Source of the DNA: Candidatus Defluviicoccus seviourii
Lineage (GTDB): Bacteria > Pseudomonadota > Alphaproteobacteria > Rhodospirillales > Defluviicoccaceae
Direction of reading: 5' to 3'
Length of the DNA: 57,013 bases
NCBI GenBank assembly: GCA_900609035.2
Contig: UXAT02000014.1
Coordinates: 1-57,013 of the forward strand
The notes under the pieces are model-generated. The model searched no databases. It was not told the origin of the DNA and worked only from the letters and a program-made list of their open reading frames with translations. Position numbers and translations under genes: made by a program. Shown here piece by piece: positions 46,562 through 56,903 of this stretch. Position 1 is the stretch's first letter, and each line of letters starts with the position of its first letter.

Positions 46562-47536
46562 ATGACGACGTTTGCCACGCCTCTGTCCCGGCGCGGCGAT
46601 ACATCGGGCGCAGGCAGCACCCGCGAAGTGGCACCGGCGACAGCCGCGGTCGAGAGCACAACCGTCCTTGCCAGTCGCGCTGGTGCAATTGAGCCTTGGA
46701 GGGGGGCCGGCAGCGGGCTCAGTCGCGTCACGCAATCATTGTCTCCACCTGCTCCCGGTACGTCGCTCATTCCGCTGCCGGCACCGGAACGCAGTCCGCG
46801 CACGAACGTCCGTGTTTCGCCGGTGCTGCTCGAACTCTATCGCTTGCTGCTGCAGCGGCTTGCTTGCCGCGAGGTTCCGACGGGCGGTGCCTTGTGCCAC
46901 AGTACATTGGCGGATCGGGCAAGGCGGCAGACGACCGATGCGTTTCTCGGCCTGTTTGATTGCCTGACGCATCAGCTCTGCCGGCCGACGCCGCTGATCC
47001 AGTTCATCGGCGTCAAGGGTGGCGAAGGGACCTCGACGCTGGCGCGCCGCTTCGCCGGCGTCGTCGCGGAGTTCGAGGACGCGAGCGTCCTCTCGATCGA
47101 ACGGCAGACTGTCAACACCTCGGCGAAAACACAGGCCACTGGCGAGACGGCACACTGGGCTGAAGCGATGACATCGGCTCTCGCGCTCGCGGATGTCGGC
47201 AACGCCGGTTTGTTTGCCTGCAGTTGGGAGAAAATCCTCGAGACGGCGGCCGGCATGCATGAAGCGGACCCGGTTCGGAACGGTGCCGCCTTGATCGACC
47301 TCCTGCGTCCAGCCTTCCGCATGGTGATCCTCGACGCCGGGCCGGTGATGCGCGCGCCGCAAAGCTTGAACATCTGCCGCTATGTCGATGCCGTCGTCCT
47401 GGTCATCGATGCGCGGAAGACAACCGCCGATGCCGCCGCTAGCGCCGTTGCCCGCATCCGCGCCTCGGGCGGCAACCTGCTCGGTACAATTCTCAATCGT
47501 CAGTCACGGCCTGGCTTGTTCTTGCGGCGGACCTAG
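46562..47536 (+). CDS. BY-kinase-like P-loop protein with altered Walker A
   Basis: A 324-residue protein. The first 90 residues are Ser/Thr/Pro-rich and probably disordered. A ParA/CpsD-like P-loop domain follows, with QFIGVKGGEGTSTLARRFAG (147-166). The usual GEGKST is GEGTST, so the Walker A lysine is replaced by Thr. The downstream Walker A'-like segment is MVILDAGPV. No Tyr-rich tail is present. It starts 16 nt after the Wzz-like gene, so it is its partner. Kinase activity is doubtful. Its TAG stop lies inside the terminal repeat of the palindromic element that follows. Confidence 0.7.
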   Translation: MTTFATPLSRRGDTSGAGSTREVAPATAAVESTTVLASRAGAIEPWRGAGSGLSRVTQSLSPPAPGTSLIPLPAPERSPRTNVRVSPVLLELYRLLLQRLACREVPTGGALCHSTLADRARRQTTDAFLGLFDCLTHQLCRPTPLIQFIGVKGGEGTSTLARRFAGVVAEFEDASVLSIERQTVNTSAKTQATGETAHWAEAMTSALALADVGNAGLFACSWEKILETAAGMHEADPVRNGAALIDLLRPAFRMVILDAGPVMRAPQSLNICRYVDAVVLVIDARKTTADAAASAVARIRASGGNLLGTILNRQSRPGLFLRRT

Positions 47537-47653
47537 TGCACTGGCACAAACAGAGCGTACATCCTGTTTGTGCCGAAAGTGCACGCGATTCAATACGTTG
47601 TGCAGCGACAACCTTGCTCGGGCGTGAATCGCCCGATTGGGTCGCTGCACTAG
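47533..47653. repeat. 121-bp palindromic (MITE-like) element between convergent genes
   Basis: Bounded by perfect 8-bp inverted ends CTAGTGCA (47533-47540) and TGCACTAG (47646-47653). Inside are two tandem stem-loops. The first is GTGCACT + GGCACAAACAG (47536-47553) pairing with CTGTTTGTGCC (47564-47574) + AGTGCAC (47578-47584). The second is GTGCAGCGAC (47600-47609) pairing with GTCGCTGCAC (47641-47650) around CGGGCG/CGCCCG (47619-47624 with 47630-47635). The TAG in each end is the stop codon of the flanking gene. No T-run follows either stem. It could be a small non-autonomous mobile element or a paired transcription/3'-end structure. Confidence 0.55.
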
Positions 47654-49839
47654 CCCCGTTTGCGCGACCGCTGCCGGCGCGGCGGCCTCGGTTTGGTGGG
47701 CGCCGGCGCATGCTGCGTCCGGTGCGTGGCACCGCGGGAACGGTGCGCTTCCAGCGCGAGCGAGGGCGCAACACCAGGGCGGTCGAGGCCGAGTTCGAGC
47801 GCCTCAAGCCGCCGGATCTCGTCGCGAAAGCGTGCCGCTTCCTCGAAATCGAGGTCAGCCGCCGCCGCGCGCATCTTCTTCTCCAGATCTTCGAGCACCG
47901 ACTTCAGATCCTTGCCGACCGCGTGCAGGCCAGCGGGGCCGGTATCTACGGTGACGTAGTCCTGCTCGTACACACTCTCCAGAACGTCGCTAATGCCCTT
48001 CTTGATGCTTTCCGGCGTGATACCGTGCGCCGCGTTGAAGGCGATCTGCTTATCGCGGCGGCGGCTGGTTTCCTCGATTGCCGCCGTGAGCGAGCCAGTC
48101 ATGTGATCGGCGTAGAGCAGGACCCGACCCTCGACGTTGCGCGCCGCTCGACCGATGGTCTGGATGAGTGACGTGCGCGAGCGCAGATAGCCTTCCTTAT
48201 CCGCGTCGAGGATCGCGACCAGGGCACATTCGGGGATATCAAGCCCCTCGCGCAAAAGGTTGATGCCGACCAGGATATCGAAAGCACCCAGGCGCAGATC
48301 GCGAATGATCTCGATACGCTCCAAGGTATCGACGTCGGAGTGCAGATAGCGCACCCGCATGCCCTGCTCGTGAAGGTATTCGGTCAGGTCCTCCGCCATG
48401 CGTTTGGTGAGCGTGGTGACCAACACCCGCTGGCCGCTCGCCGCAACCTGCTTGCAGGCGCCGATCAGGTCGTCGACCTGATTCTCGACCGGCCGAACGA
48501 TACACAACGGATCGGTCAGCCCGGTCGGCCGAACCACCTGCTCGACGATCACACCACCGACCCGCGCGAGTTCCCACGGCCCCGGCGTCGCCGAGACGAA
48601 CACCGTCTGCGGCCGCATGGCCTCCCATTCCTCGAAGCGCAAGGGGCGGTTATCGACGCACGACGGCAGCCGGAAACCGTACGTGGCGAGCGTTGACTTG
48701 CGGTTGTAGTCACCGCGATACATGCCGCCCAGCTGCGGCACGGTGACGTGGCTCTCGTCGACGAACAACAGCGCATTCTCGGGCAGATACTCGAACAGCG
48801 TCGGCGGCGGCTCGCCCGGGTTGCGGCCGGTCAGATAGCGCGAATAGTTCTCGATACCGGCGCAGTGGCCGGTCGTCTCAAGCATCTCGACATCGAAGGT
48901 CGTGCGCTCCTGCAGGCGCTGCGCCTCCAACAGCTTGCCCTCAGCGACAAAGGCATCGACGCTGGTCTTGAGCTCCGCCTTGATCCGCGGCACCGCCTGC
49001 TGCAGGGTCGGGCGCGGCGTGACGTAGTGGCTGTTCGGAAAGACGCTGATCTGGCTGAGCTGGGCCGTCTTCTCGCCGGTCAACGGATCGATTTCGCTGA
49101 TCGCCTCGATCTCGTCGCCGAACAGCGACAGCCGCCACGCACGATCCTCCAAATGCGAAGGGAAGATGTCGATGATATCGCCTTGGGCGCGGAAGGCGCC
49201 GCGGGCAAAACCAAGATCATTGCGCTTGTATTGCAGCTCGACCAGGCGGCCCATGAGTGCCTGGCGCTCGATGTTCATGCCGGCCGCGAGAGCGAGCGTC
49301 ATTTCGCCGTAGGTCTCGACCGAACCGATGCCGTAGATACAGGAGACTGAGGCAACGATGACGACGTCGTTGCGCTCCAACAGCGCCCGGGTGGCGGCGT
49401 GGCGCATGCGGTCGATCTGTTCGTTGATCGCCGAATCCTTCTCGATGTAGGTGTCGGTGCGAGGAACGTACGCTTCCGGCTGGTAGTAATCGTAATAGGA
49501 GACGAAGTATTCGACCGCGTTGTCTGGAAAGAATCCCTTCATCTCGGCGTAGAGCTGGGCAGCCAGTATCTTGTTCGGTGCCAGGATCAGGGCTGGGCGC
49601 TGCAAGTTCTGGATCACGTTCGCCATGGTGAAGGTCTTGCCGGACCCGGTCACGCCCAGAAGCACCTGGTCCCGATCGCCGTGCGCGATGCCTTCGGCAA
49701 GCTGAGCGATCGCTTGCGGCTGATCGCCGGCCGGCTGGTAGCTGGATGCCAGCCTAAACGCTCGCTCGCGCGGCAGCGCTGCCCGCTTCGCAGGACAGAA
49801 GAGGGGCGCGGGCGGGGGGAACGACGCTATGGCCTCCAT
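47650..49839 (-). CDS. uvrB: Excinuclease ABC subunit B
   Basis: A 729-residue UvrB. Walker [10 protein letters not shown] (62-70), the DNA-threading beta-hairpin [25 protein letters not shown], helicase motifs DESHVTVPQ, and [19 protein letters not shown], and a C-terminal UVR motif ([31 protein letters not shown]) are present. A basic, Pro/Arg-rich tail of about 45 residues follows and is longer than usual. The stop TAG lies in the end of the palindromic element, so the tail may have been set by that element. Confidence 0.95.
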   Translation of the reverse strand: MEAIASFPPPAPLFCPAKRAALPRERAFRLASSYQPAGDQPQAIAQLAEGIAHGDRDQVLLGVTGSGKTFTMANVIQNLQRPALILAPNKILAAQLYAEMKGFFPDNAVEYFVSYYDYYQPEAYVPRTDTYIEKDSAINEQIDRMRHAATRALLERNDVVIVASVSCIYGIGSVETYGEMTLALAAGMNIERQALMGRLVELQYKRNDLGFARGAFRAQGDIIDIFPSHLEDRAWRLSLFGDEIEAISEIDPLTGEKTAQLSQISVFPNSHYVTPRPTLQQAVPRIKAELKTSVDAFVAEGKLLEAQRLQERTTFDVEMLETTGHCAGIENYSRYLTGRNPGEPPPTLFEYLPENALLFVDESHVTVPQLGGMYRGDYNRKSTLATYGFRLPSCVDNRPLRFEEWEAMRPQTVFVSATPGPWELARVGGVIVEQVVRPTGLTDPLCIVRPVENQVDDLIGACKQVAASGQRVLVTTLTKRMAEDLTEYLHEQGMRVRYLHSDVDTLERIEIIRDLRLGAFDILVGINLLREGLDIPECALVAILDADKEGYLRSRTSLIQTIGRAARNVEGRVLLYADHMTGSLTAAIEETSRRRDKQIAFNAAHGITPESIKKGISDVLESVYEQDYVTVDTGPAGLHAVGKDLKSVLEDLEKKMRAAAADLDFEEAARFRDEIRRLEALELGLDRPGVAPSLALEAHRSRGATHRTQHAPAPTKPRPPRRQRSRKRG

Positions 49840-49900
49840 GCCCCTGTTATAGGTCGCGACAAGCGGCGGTGCCAGCGGCGCAACCGTGGGCGCCCGCCCG

Positions 49901-50827
49901 CTACCCTGCCTGCAGCGCCGTTATGACGAACACGACATAGACAGCGAGCAGCATGCCGCCACGCCAGCGCCCGACGATGCCGGAGCGGCGCGGATAGCTG
50001 AGGGCGACTGTCGCGACGCCAAGGACGAGGGCCGGTGCCGCCTGCAGCAATGGGACCGAGATTGGCGTGATTGCTGCAGTCGTGCCTACGATCATGAGGC
50101 CGTTGAAAATGTTGCTGCCGAGCACCGTACCAAGCCCGACCTCGTCGTGGCCACGCAGGCGCGAGATGATGGCAGTCGCCAATTCGGGGACAGAGGTGCC
50201 GATGGCGACAACTGTGGCGCCGATCGCGAACTCGCTGAGGCCAAACGAACGGGCAATTTCGGTTGCGCCTTCGACGATAAGCTTGCCGGCCGCAACCAGA
50301 AGCGCCATGCCGATGACGCTCTCCACGACCGCGCGGAAGGGTTTGCTCTCACCAAGGACTGCGGCAGCGGCGCTGCGTTCGCCTGCCGCTTCGCGCGTCA
50401 CAGCGATGAGCCACGCGACAAAGGCCGCGAGCAGCAGCGCCCCATCGAGGCGCGAGAGGCGATTGTCGACGAGCAGGATCGCAAGCACGACCGGCGCCAG
50501 GAGAGCGACCGGAAAATCGCGCCGAATACTGCTGGGCCGAGCGGTGATTGGCGCGATCAGCAGCGCCAGCGCGAGGACGAGGCCGACATTCACCACGTTG
50601 CTACCGAGCGCATCACCGAACGAGATCTCCGGTGCTCCGGCGAGGGCAGCGTTGATCGCGACGGTCAGCTCAGGGCTCGAGGTGGCGAACGCAGCCACGG
50701 TCGCGGCAATGATTCCGGGGGAGACCCGCACGGCGCGCGCCAGCCCAACAGCCCCCCTGACGAACAGCTCACCACCGACGGCGGCGCAGACGAGCCCGGC
50801 GGCAAGGATGAGATAGGCGTTCGCCAC
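49901..50827 (-). CDS. Calcium/sodium antiporter (CaxA/YrbG family)
   Basis: A 308-residue, ten-helix exchanger with the two alpha repeats, [18 protein letters not shown] and [18 protein letters not shown], each followed by a GSN motif ([26 protein letters not shown]). These hold the acidic ion-binding residues of the Ca2+/cation antiporter family. It sits in the inner membrane and exchanges Na+ or H+ for Ca2+. It lies downstream of nothing co-directional; uvrB follows on the same strand after 61 bp. Confidence 0.88.
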   Translation of the reverse strand: MANAYLILAAGLVCAAVGGELFVRGAVGLARAVRVSPGIIAATVAAFATSSPELTVAINAALAGAPEISFGDALGSNVVNVGLVLALALLIAPITARPSSIRRDFPVALLAPVVLAILLVDNRLSRLDGALLLAAFVAWLIAVTREAAGERSAAAAVLGESKPFRAVVESVIGMALLVAAGKLIVEGATEIARSFGLSEFAIGATVVAIGTSVPELATAIISRLRGHDEVGLGTVLGSNIFNGLMIVGTTAAITPISVPLLQAAPALVLGVATVALSYPRRSGIVGRWRGGMLLAVYVVFVITALQAG

Positions 50828-50952
50828 GGGCGGGTTCCCTCATGCGCCACGGTATTACCAGCCACTTTAGCCGGCATGCCGCAGCGCGCAATCGAGTTAC
50901 GCCTTCTTTGCTGCCGATGCCTCCTGTTGCCTCCCGCGCCGAGACGAAATAG

Positions 50953-52206
<1,254 letters not shown>

Positions 52207-52246
52207 ACGGAGGAGCGCCCGGAAGGGACAAGCGCTCGCCACTATG

Positions 52247-52275
52247 GCGCGCCTCGAAAGGCGCGCTTTCCCCTT
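52247..52275 (+). terminator. Intrinsic terminator after aatA
   Basis: GCGCGCCT pairs with AGGCGCGC around CGAA, followed by TTTCCCCTT. The stem is perfect; the T-run is short. Confidence 0.75.
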
Positions 52276-52397
52276 GTGAAGCAAATGGACGGCCGGCTAG
52301 TGTCTGTCACGGGAATTTCTTAATGAGACCCCGGGCGAGTCCTTAACCGTTTGCAAGCATGCCATAAAGAGCAGGTTTCCGGGAGGATCTGGTAAGC

Positions 52398-54425
52398 ATG
52401 ACGACCCCATCCGCTCCGCGCTGCGCCGCCCTTGTCGGTCCCTATCTGTCCGGTAAGACGTCGCTCCTGGAGAGCATTCTCGCGCTGACGGGCGCGATCA
52501 GCCGCAAAGGCAGCGTCAAAGAGGGCAACATGGTCGGCGACGCGTCGCCCGAGGCCCGCGCGCGCCAAATGTCGACCGAGGTCAATGTCGCGACGACCAC
52601 GTACCTGGGCGACGTCTGGACCTTTCTCGACTGTCCGGGCTCGATCGAGCTTATTCAGGAACCCTACAACGTTCTGATGGTGGTTGACGCCGCTGTGGTC
52701 GTCTGCGAGCCGGAGCCGCAGAAGGCGTTAACGCTGGCCCCGTTGCTGCGCTTCCTCGATCAGCACAACATCCCGCACGTGATCTTCATCAACAAGATGG
52801 ATATCGGCGTCGGCAGTGTACGGGACACGCTGGCGGCACTGCAGGTCCAGTCGGCCAAGCCGCTCGTGCTCCGAGAAATCCCGATCCGCGATGGCGAACG
52901 CGTGACCGGTTTTGTCGATCTGGTGAGTGAACGTGCCTTCCGCTGGACTGAAGGCAAACGCTCGGCATTGGTCGAGGTGCCATCATCGGTTGCCCCCCGT
53001 ACGGCGGAAGCGCGCACCGGCATGCTGGAGGCTCTGGCCGATTTTGACGATGCGCTTCTGGAAAAGCTGCTGGAAGACGTAGCGCCGAGCACTGGCGAGA
53101 TCTATGCCGGCCTTACCCGCGATCTGCGCGAGGACCTGATTGTCCCGGTCTTCTTCGGTTCCGCAGAGGGCATGCACGGCATCACGAGGCTGTTGAAGGC
53201 ACTGCGGCACGAGGCGCCCGGCCCACAGCACACGGCGGAGAAGCAGCAGGGCATCGAAGCGACGGGCGAGGTATGCGCGCAGGTGTTCAAGACCGTGCAT
53301 GCCTCGCATACCGGCAAACTCACCTATGCGCGTGTGTGGCGGGGCGAAATCGCCGATGGCACGGTCCTTAACGGCGAGCGCATTTCGGGCATCAACCGGA
53401 TGCTGGGAGCCAAGCTGGAGAAGCAGCCAAAGGCCGCGGTCGGCGACGTGGTCGCCTTCGGCCGGCTCGACAGCGCTGCCACCGGGCAGATGCTTTCGCC
53501 GTCCGGCAAGGTCGCTGCCGTCGCATGGCCACCTCCGCTCAAGCCGCTCTTTGCGCTCGCAGTGCAGCCGGCGCAACGGCAGGACGAGGTCAAGCTGACC
53601 GGCGCCTTGACCCGGCTGACTGACGAGGATCCGTCGCTCTCGTTCGGCCACGATCCGGTCACTGGCGAGTTTCTGCTCTGGGGCCAGGGTGAAATGCAGC
53701 TCGCCATTGCGCTTGACCGCCTGCACAACCGCTTCAACATCCAGATCGTCTCCCACCCGCCGCAGGTTCCCTACAAGGAGACGATCAGAGGCGCGGTGAC
53801 CCAGCACGCCCGACACAAGAAACAGTCCGGCGGCCACGGCGAGTTTGGCGACGTTCACCTTGAGATCAAGCCCGTGGCGCGCGGTGAGGGCTTCCAGTTT
53901 ACCGACCGCATCACCGGCGGCGTCGTTCCGAAGCAATACATCCCCGCCGTCGAAACTGGCGTGCGGGAGTTCTTAAGCCGCGGACCGCTCGGTTTCCCCG
54001 TCGTCGATGTCTCGGTCACGCTGACTGATGGCCAGTACCACACCGTCGACTCGTCCGACATGGCGTTCCGCAAGGCAGCGCAAGCTGCCATGCGTGAAGG
54101 CATGCCGAAATGCTCACCGGTGCTGCTGGAGCCGATCTTCAACGTCAAGATCTCCGTGCCGAGCGAGTTTACCTCACGCATCCAGCGTATTGCTTCCGGC
54201 AGGCGCGGCCAAATCCTGGGCTTCGAGCCGCGTGCCGACTGGCCGGGCTGGGACGAAGTCGCTGTACTGCTGCCGCAGGCGGAGATGCACGGCCTCATCA
54301 TCGAGCTGCGATCGGCCACGCTCGGCGTCGGCACGTTCGAATGGGCCTTCGATCACTTGCAGGAATTGAGCGGCAAGCTGGCGGATGACATCGTTGCGGC
54401 GCGCGCTCAGGCGCTGGCCGGCTGA
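52398..54425 (+). CDS. EF-G paralogue (elongation factor G-like protein)
   Basis: A 675-residue translational GTPase with the five-domain EF-G layout. P-loop GPYLSGKT (14-21) and NKMD (132-135) are kept. The DxPGH motif of switch II is DCPGS (78-82), so the catalytic His is Ser, and the usual RGITI switch I is replaced by STEVNVATTTY. Domain IV has KKQSGGHGEFGDVHLEI-type sequence as in EF-G. It is a known side branch of COG0480 (FusA2-like), not the housekeeping factor, and rpsL/rpsG/tufA are absent nearby. GGAGG precedes the ATG by 10 nt. Role unknown. Confidence 0.85.
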   Translation: MTTPSAPRCAALVGPYLSGKTSLLESILALTGAISRKGSVKEGNMVGDASPEARARQMSTEVNVATTTYLGDVWTFLDCPGSIELIQEPYNVLMVVDAAVVVCEPEPQKALTLAPLLRFLDQHNIPHVIFINKMDIGVGSVRDTLAALQVQSAKPLVLREIPIRDGERVTGFVDLVSERAFRWTEGKRSALVEVPSSVAPRTAEARTGMLEALADFDDALLEKLLEDVAPSTGEIYAGLTRDLREDLIVPVFFGSAEGMHGITRLLKALRHEAPGPQHTAEKQQGIEATGEVCAQVFKTVHASHTGKLTYARVWRGEIADGTVLNGERISGINRMLGAKLEKQPKAAVGDVVAFGRLDSAATGQMLSPSGKVAAVAWPPPLKPLFALAVQPAQRQDEVKLTGALTRLTDEDPSLSFGHDPVTGEFLLWGQGEMQLAIALDRLHNRFNIQIVSHPPQVPYKETIRGAVTQHARHKKQSGGHGEFGDVHLEIKPVARGEGFQFTDRITGGVVPKQYIPAVETGVREFLSRGPLGFPVVDVSVTLTDGQYHTVDSSDMAFRKAAQAAMREGMPKCSPVLLEPIFNVKISVPSEFTSRIQRIASGRRGQILGFEPRADWPGWDEVAVLLPQAEMHGLIIELRSATLGVGTFEWAFDHLQELSGKLADDIVAARAQALAG

Positions 54426-54570
54426 AGCGATCACCGAGAGCGAGAATTGAAGCGGGGCGCTGCCTCTGAGGGGGCGAGCCTTCGCAATCGCAACAGCACT
54501 GACGACGGCAAGGAGACAGACACCTCTGCGCGGTTGTGCACATGGCAGCCGCGCCACGCCTAAGATGATA
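54426..54570. other. Spacer after the EF-G paralogue
   Basis: 145 bp with no gene, repeat or strong hairpin that I can support. It is the left part of a 431-bp gene-free interval; the right part holds two minus-strand terminators and a structured region. Confidence 0.5.
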
Positions 54571-54600
54571 CAAAAAAAATGCCGGGCACAAGGCCCGGCA
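54571..54600 (-). terminator. Strong minus-strand terminator
   Basis: On the minus strand TGCCGGGC pairs perfectly with GCCCGGCA around a 5-nt loop, followed by eight T. It has no gene directly before it: the nearest minus-strand gene, lsrB, ends 257 bp upstream and has its own terminator. Confidence 0.88.
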
Positions 54601-54696
54601 AGTCCAACAGGGAGGCTTCACGTCTGGGAGACGTAGGACTCGTAGCTGACGAGCCCTCCTTCCGGGCCTTGCACCCGAAACCACGAAGCTCGGAGA

Positions 54697-54711
54697 TGCT
54701 GCAATGCAGCA
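54697..54711. promoter_or_regulatory. TGCTGCA-A-TGCAGCA palindrome
   Basis: A perfect 7-1-7 palindrome containing CTGC-N3-GCAG, the form reported for PhaR (polyhydroxyalkanoate regulator) sites. It would overlap the start of the candidate small RNA. No phasin or PHA gene is in the window, so the link is speculative. Confidence 0.35.
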
Positions 54712-54754
54712 CCAACACCGCCTTTATACCCTGCTGCAGCGCCGCATACCAGAC

Positions 54755-54779
54755 AAAAAAAACGCATCCCAGATATGCG
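54755..54779 (-). terminator. Terminator of lsrB
   Basis: On the minus strand CGCAT pairs with ATGCG around ATCTGGG, followed directly by eight T, 78 bp after the lsrB stop. The stem is short but the T-run is long. Confidence 0.65.
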
Positions 54780-54856
54780 CGTATTGCATACTGGGTTGAA
54801 AACGGTTGGGAACTATCCTCGCATTCCGGATGGCGGGGCAGTGCCGCCATTGACGC

Positions 54857-55759
54857 CTAAGAACCAGCGAGATCCTCGGTCTTGCGGGCGATGAAGGCAC
54901 GGAAGAGGGCAACGCGGTGCGAGTGCCGCAGCTCTTCCGGATAGACAAAGAAGAGGTCAACCTCGGGCCCGTTCACCTCCGGCAGGATCTGCACCAAGTT
55001 CCCGGTCTGGTCGTTGAGGTAATGGGGCAGGGCACCGATGCCGATGCCGTTCTGCACGGCGCGAAAAATGCCGAACGTGCTGTTGACCTTGAGAAACGCT
55101 TTTCGCCTGCAACCCTCCGCGCAGCCGGCTTGCAACAGCCAGTTCAGGTTCGGCAGGGCAAGCCGCGCCTCGTCGCCGAAAACAATCAGACGGTGATTGT
55201 CGAGATCCTCCAGCGCGTCGGGCGTCCCATGCTCCACAAGATAGCTCGGTGCCGCGAACACGTGGTAGTGGAGGGTCATCAGGCGGCGTTGAATCAAGTC
55301 CGGCTGAGTAGGCGGTGTCATCCTCAAAGCGACGTCGGCCTGACGCATCGATAAATCGAGCTCGTTGTCGCTCAGCATTAAGGTGACCTCGATATCGGGA
55401 TTGGCCTCGAGGAATTCCTTGAGCCGCGGCGCCAGCCACACGGAGCCGAATGCGATGGTGGTTGTAATGCGCAACGGACCTTTGGGGCGCTCCCGACTTT
55501 CCTGGATGAGCCCCTGCGCCATGTTCAGCTTGGCGTAGATTTCGCGCGCCGTCCGATGCAGGACCTCTCCCGCCTCCGTCAGCATCAGGCCGCGTGCATG
55601 GCGGTGAAACAAGGGCGTCTGCAAGCTCTCTTCGAGGGAGCTTACCTGTCGGCTGACGGCGGACTGGCTAAGGCTTAAGCTCTCACCGGCGTGCGTGAAG
55701 CTGCCCGCCTCCGCCACAGCATAGAACACACGGATCTTGTCCCAATCCATTCCAATCAT
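54857..55759 (-). CDS. lsrB: LysR-type regulator, LsrB/VtlR-like
   Basis: A 300-residue LysR protein. The N-terminal winged helix (DWDKIRVFYAVAEAGSFTHAGESLSLSQSAVSRQVSSLEE) closely resembles LsrB of Sinorhizobium and VtlR of Brucella, which also lie beside trxB. Rhizobial LsrB is a redox-responsive regulator of lipopolysaccharide and glutathione genes. Cysteines here are 213 and 217 (CAEGC), not obviously the rhizobial set, so sensing may differ. It follows trxB on the same strand by 114 bp. Confidence 0.82.
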   Translation of the reverse strand: MIGMDWDKIRVFYAVAEAGSFTHAGESLSLSQSAVSRQVSSLEESLQTPLFHRHARGLMLTEAGEVLHRTAREIYAKLNMAQGLIQESRERPKGPLRITTTIAFGSVWLAPRLKEFLEANPDIEVTLMLSDNELDLSMRQADVALRMTPPTQPDLIQRRLMTLHYHVFAAPSYLVEHGTPDALEDLDNHRLIVFGDEARLALPNLNWLLQAGCAEGCRRKAFLKVNSTFGIFRAVQNGIGIGALPHYLNDQTGNLVQILPEVNGPEVDLFFVYPEELRHSHRVALFRAFIARKTEDLAGS

Positions 55760-55873
55760 GGCCGCCCTGTTGTGTCTTGCCGGCGCAAGCGCAGCGGCTT
55801 GTCGACCGGAGCCTCTTATCCCTGTGAACCGGCTTCTTGACTGACCGGTTTCTTCCTTACAGCGCCCACCACG

Positions 55874-56824
55874 TCACGGGTGGGCGGTCTCCATAGCCGC
55901 CAGATAGCGTTCCGCTTCGAGCGCAGCCATGCATCCGGTTCCGGCGGCGGTGACGGCCTGCCGGAAGACCTTGTCCTGGACATCACCGGCGGCGAAAATG
56001 CCCTTCGCGCTGGTAGCCGTGCTGCCAGGACGGGTCAGAATATAGCCTTCGCCGTCCAGTTCCAGCTGTCCATGAAACAGCGCCGTGTTCGGCGTATGGC
56101 CGATCGCGATGAAAACGCCGTCAACGGAGACAACCGAGGTCGCGCCGGTCTTGACGTTGCGCACCGCGACACCGGTGACGGCCGGCGGCGCGTCGGCGCC
56201 GACGATCTCCTCGACCACCTGGTCCCACAGAACCTGCACCTTGGCGCTTCGAAAAAGCCGCTCCTGCAGGATCTTCTCCGCGCGCAGCTGGTCGCGGCGA
56301 TGGATCAGGGTTACGGAGCGAGCGAAGTGAGTAAGGAAGAGCGCCTCCTCCACGGCCGTGTTGCCGCCACCGACTACCGCGACCGCTCGATCGCGGAAAA
56401 AGAAACCGTCGCAGGTGGCGCACGCAGAGACACCGAACCCCTGGAAGCGAGTCTCGCTCGGCAGTCCCAGCCATCGCGCAGACGCACCGGTGCAGATGAT
56501 CACGCTCTCGCCTTCGTAGGTCACGCCCGTATCGCCGGTCAGCACGAACGGCGGCGCTCCGAGGGCAGCCCGAGCGATGGTGTCATCGAAACAACGGGCA
56601 CCGACGTGCACCGCCTGCTCGGCCATCTGCTCCATCAGCCACGGCCCCTGCACGGCCGCAGCAAAGCCCGGATAGTTTTCGACGTCGGTCGTAATCGTCA
56701 GCTGGCCACCCGGCTGCAGCCCGCGGATCAGGATCGGTTGCAGCCCGCCGCGCGCGGCGTAGATGGCCGCCGTGTATCCGGCCGGCCCCGACCCAAGGAT
56801 GACGACTTTGCTCGCGTGGTGCAT
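55874..56824 (-). CDS. trxB: Thioredoxin reductase
   Basis: A 316-residue TrxB. FAD motif GSGPAGYTAAIYAARGG (11-27), redox-active Cys135-A-T-Cys138 (SACATCDG), NADPH motif VGGGNTAVEEA (151-161) and C-terminal GIFAAGDVQDKVFRQAVTAAGTGCMAA are all present. It reduces thioredoxin with NADPH. ATG at 56824. It probably forms a unit with the downstream lsrB. Confidence 0.95.
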   Translation of the reverse strand: MHHASKVVILGSGPAGYTAAIYAARGGLQPILIRGLQPGGQLTITTDVENYPGFAAAVQGPWLMEQMAEQAVHVGARCFDDTIARAALGAPPFVLTGDTGVTYEGESVIICTGASARWLGLPSETRFQGFGVSACATCDGFFFRDRAVAVVGGGNTAVEEALFLTHFARSVTLIHRRDQLRAEKILQERLFRSAKVQVLWDQVVEEIVGADAPPAVTGVAVRNVKTGATSVVSVDGVFIAIGHTPNTALFHGQLELDGEGYILTRPGSTATSAKGIFAAGDVQDKVFRQAVTAAGTGCMAALEAERYLAAMETAHP

Positions 56825-56903
56825 TGGCTTGGTTCTCGCGCGCGCTCACCGAGGCGCGTCGCGCTTTGCAGTTTTCCCGGCTAATCCAGAAGGATAGGGA
56901 TCC

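Larger units (their letters stand above)
54571..54716 (-). ncRNA. Candidate small RNA between two terminators
   Basis: On the minus strand a TATAAA-like -10 (54728-54723) is followed by about 146 nt with no sound ORF and then a strong terminator (54600-54571). Reading downstream, hairpins are CGGG/CCCG, a three-way region closed by GGAGG/CCTCC with CTCGT/ACGAG and ACGTCT/AGACGT hairpins, then the terminator. The -35 is poor. It does not show the conserved SRP-RNA core. An independent small RNA, or a processed lsrB 3' transcript, is possible. Confidence 0.45.

Noticed and set aside
54601..54716. SRP (4.5S) RNA, because of CCCGGAAGG
   Set aside because: The conserved core around the GGAA loop, including AGCAGC on the 3' side, is missing.
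54560..54850. A 96-codon minus-strand frame after lsrB
   Set aside because: It reads through two terminators, and its last residues are the translated terminator stem.
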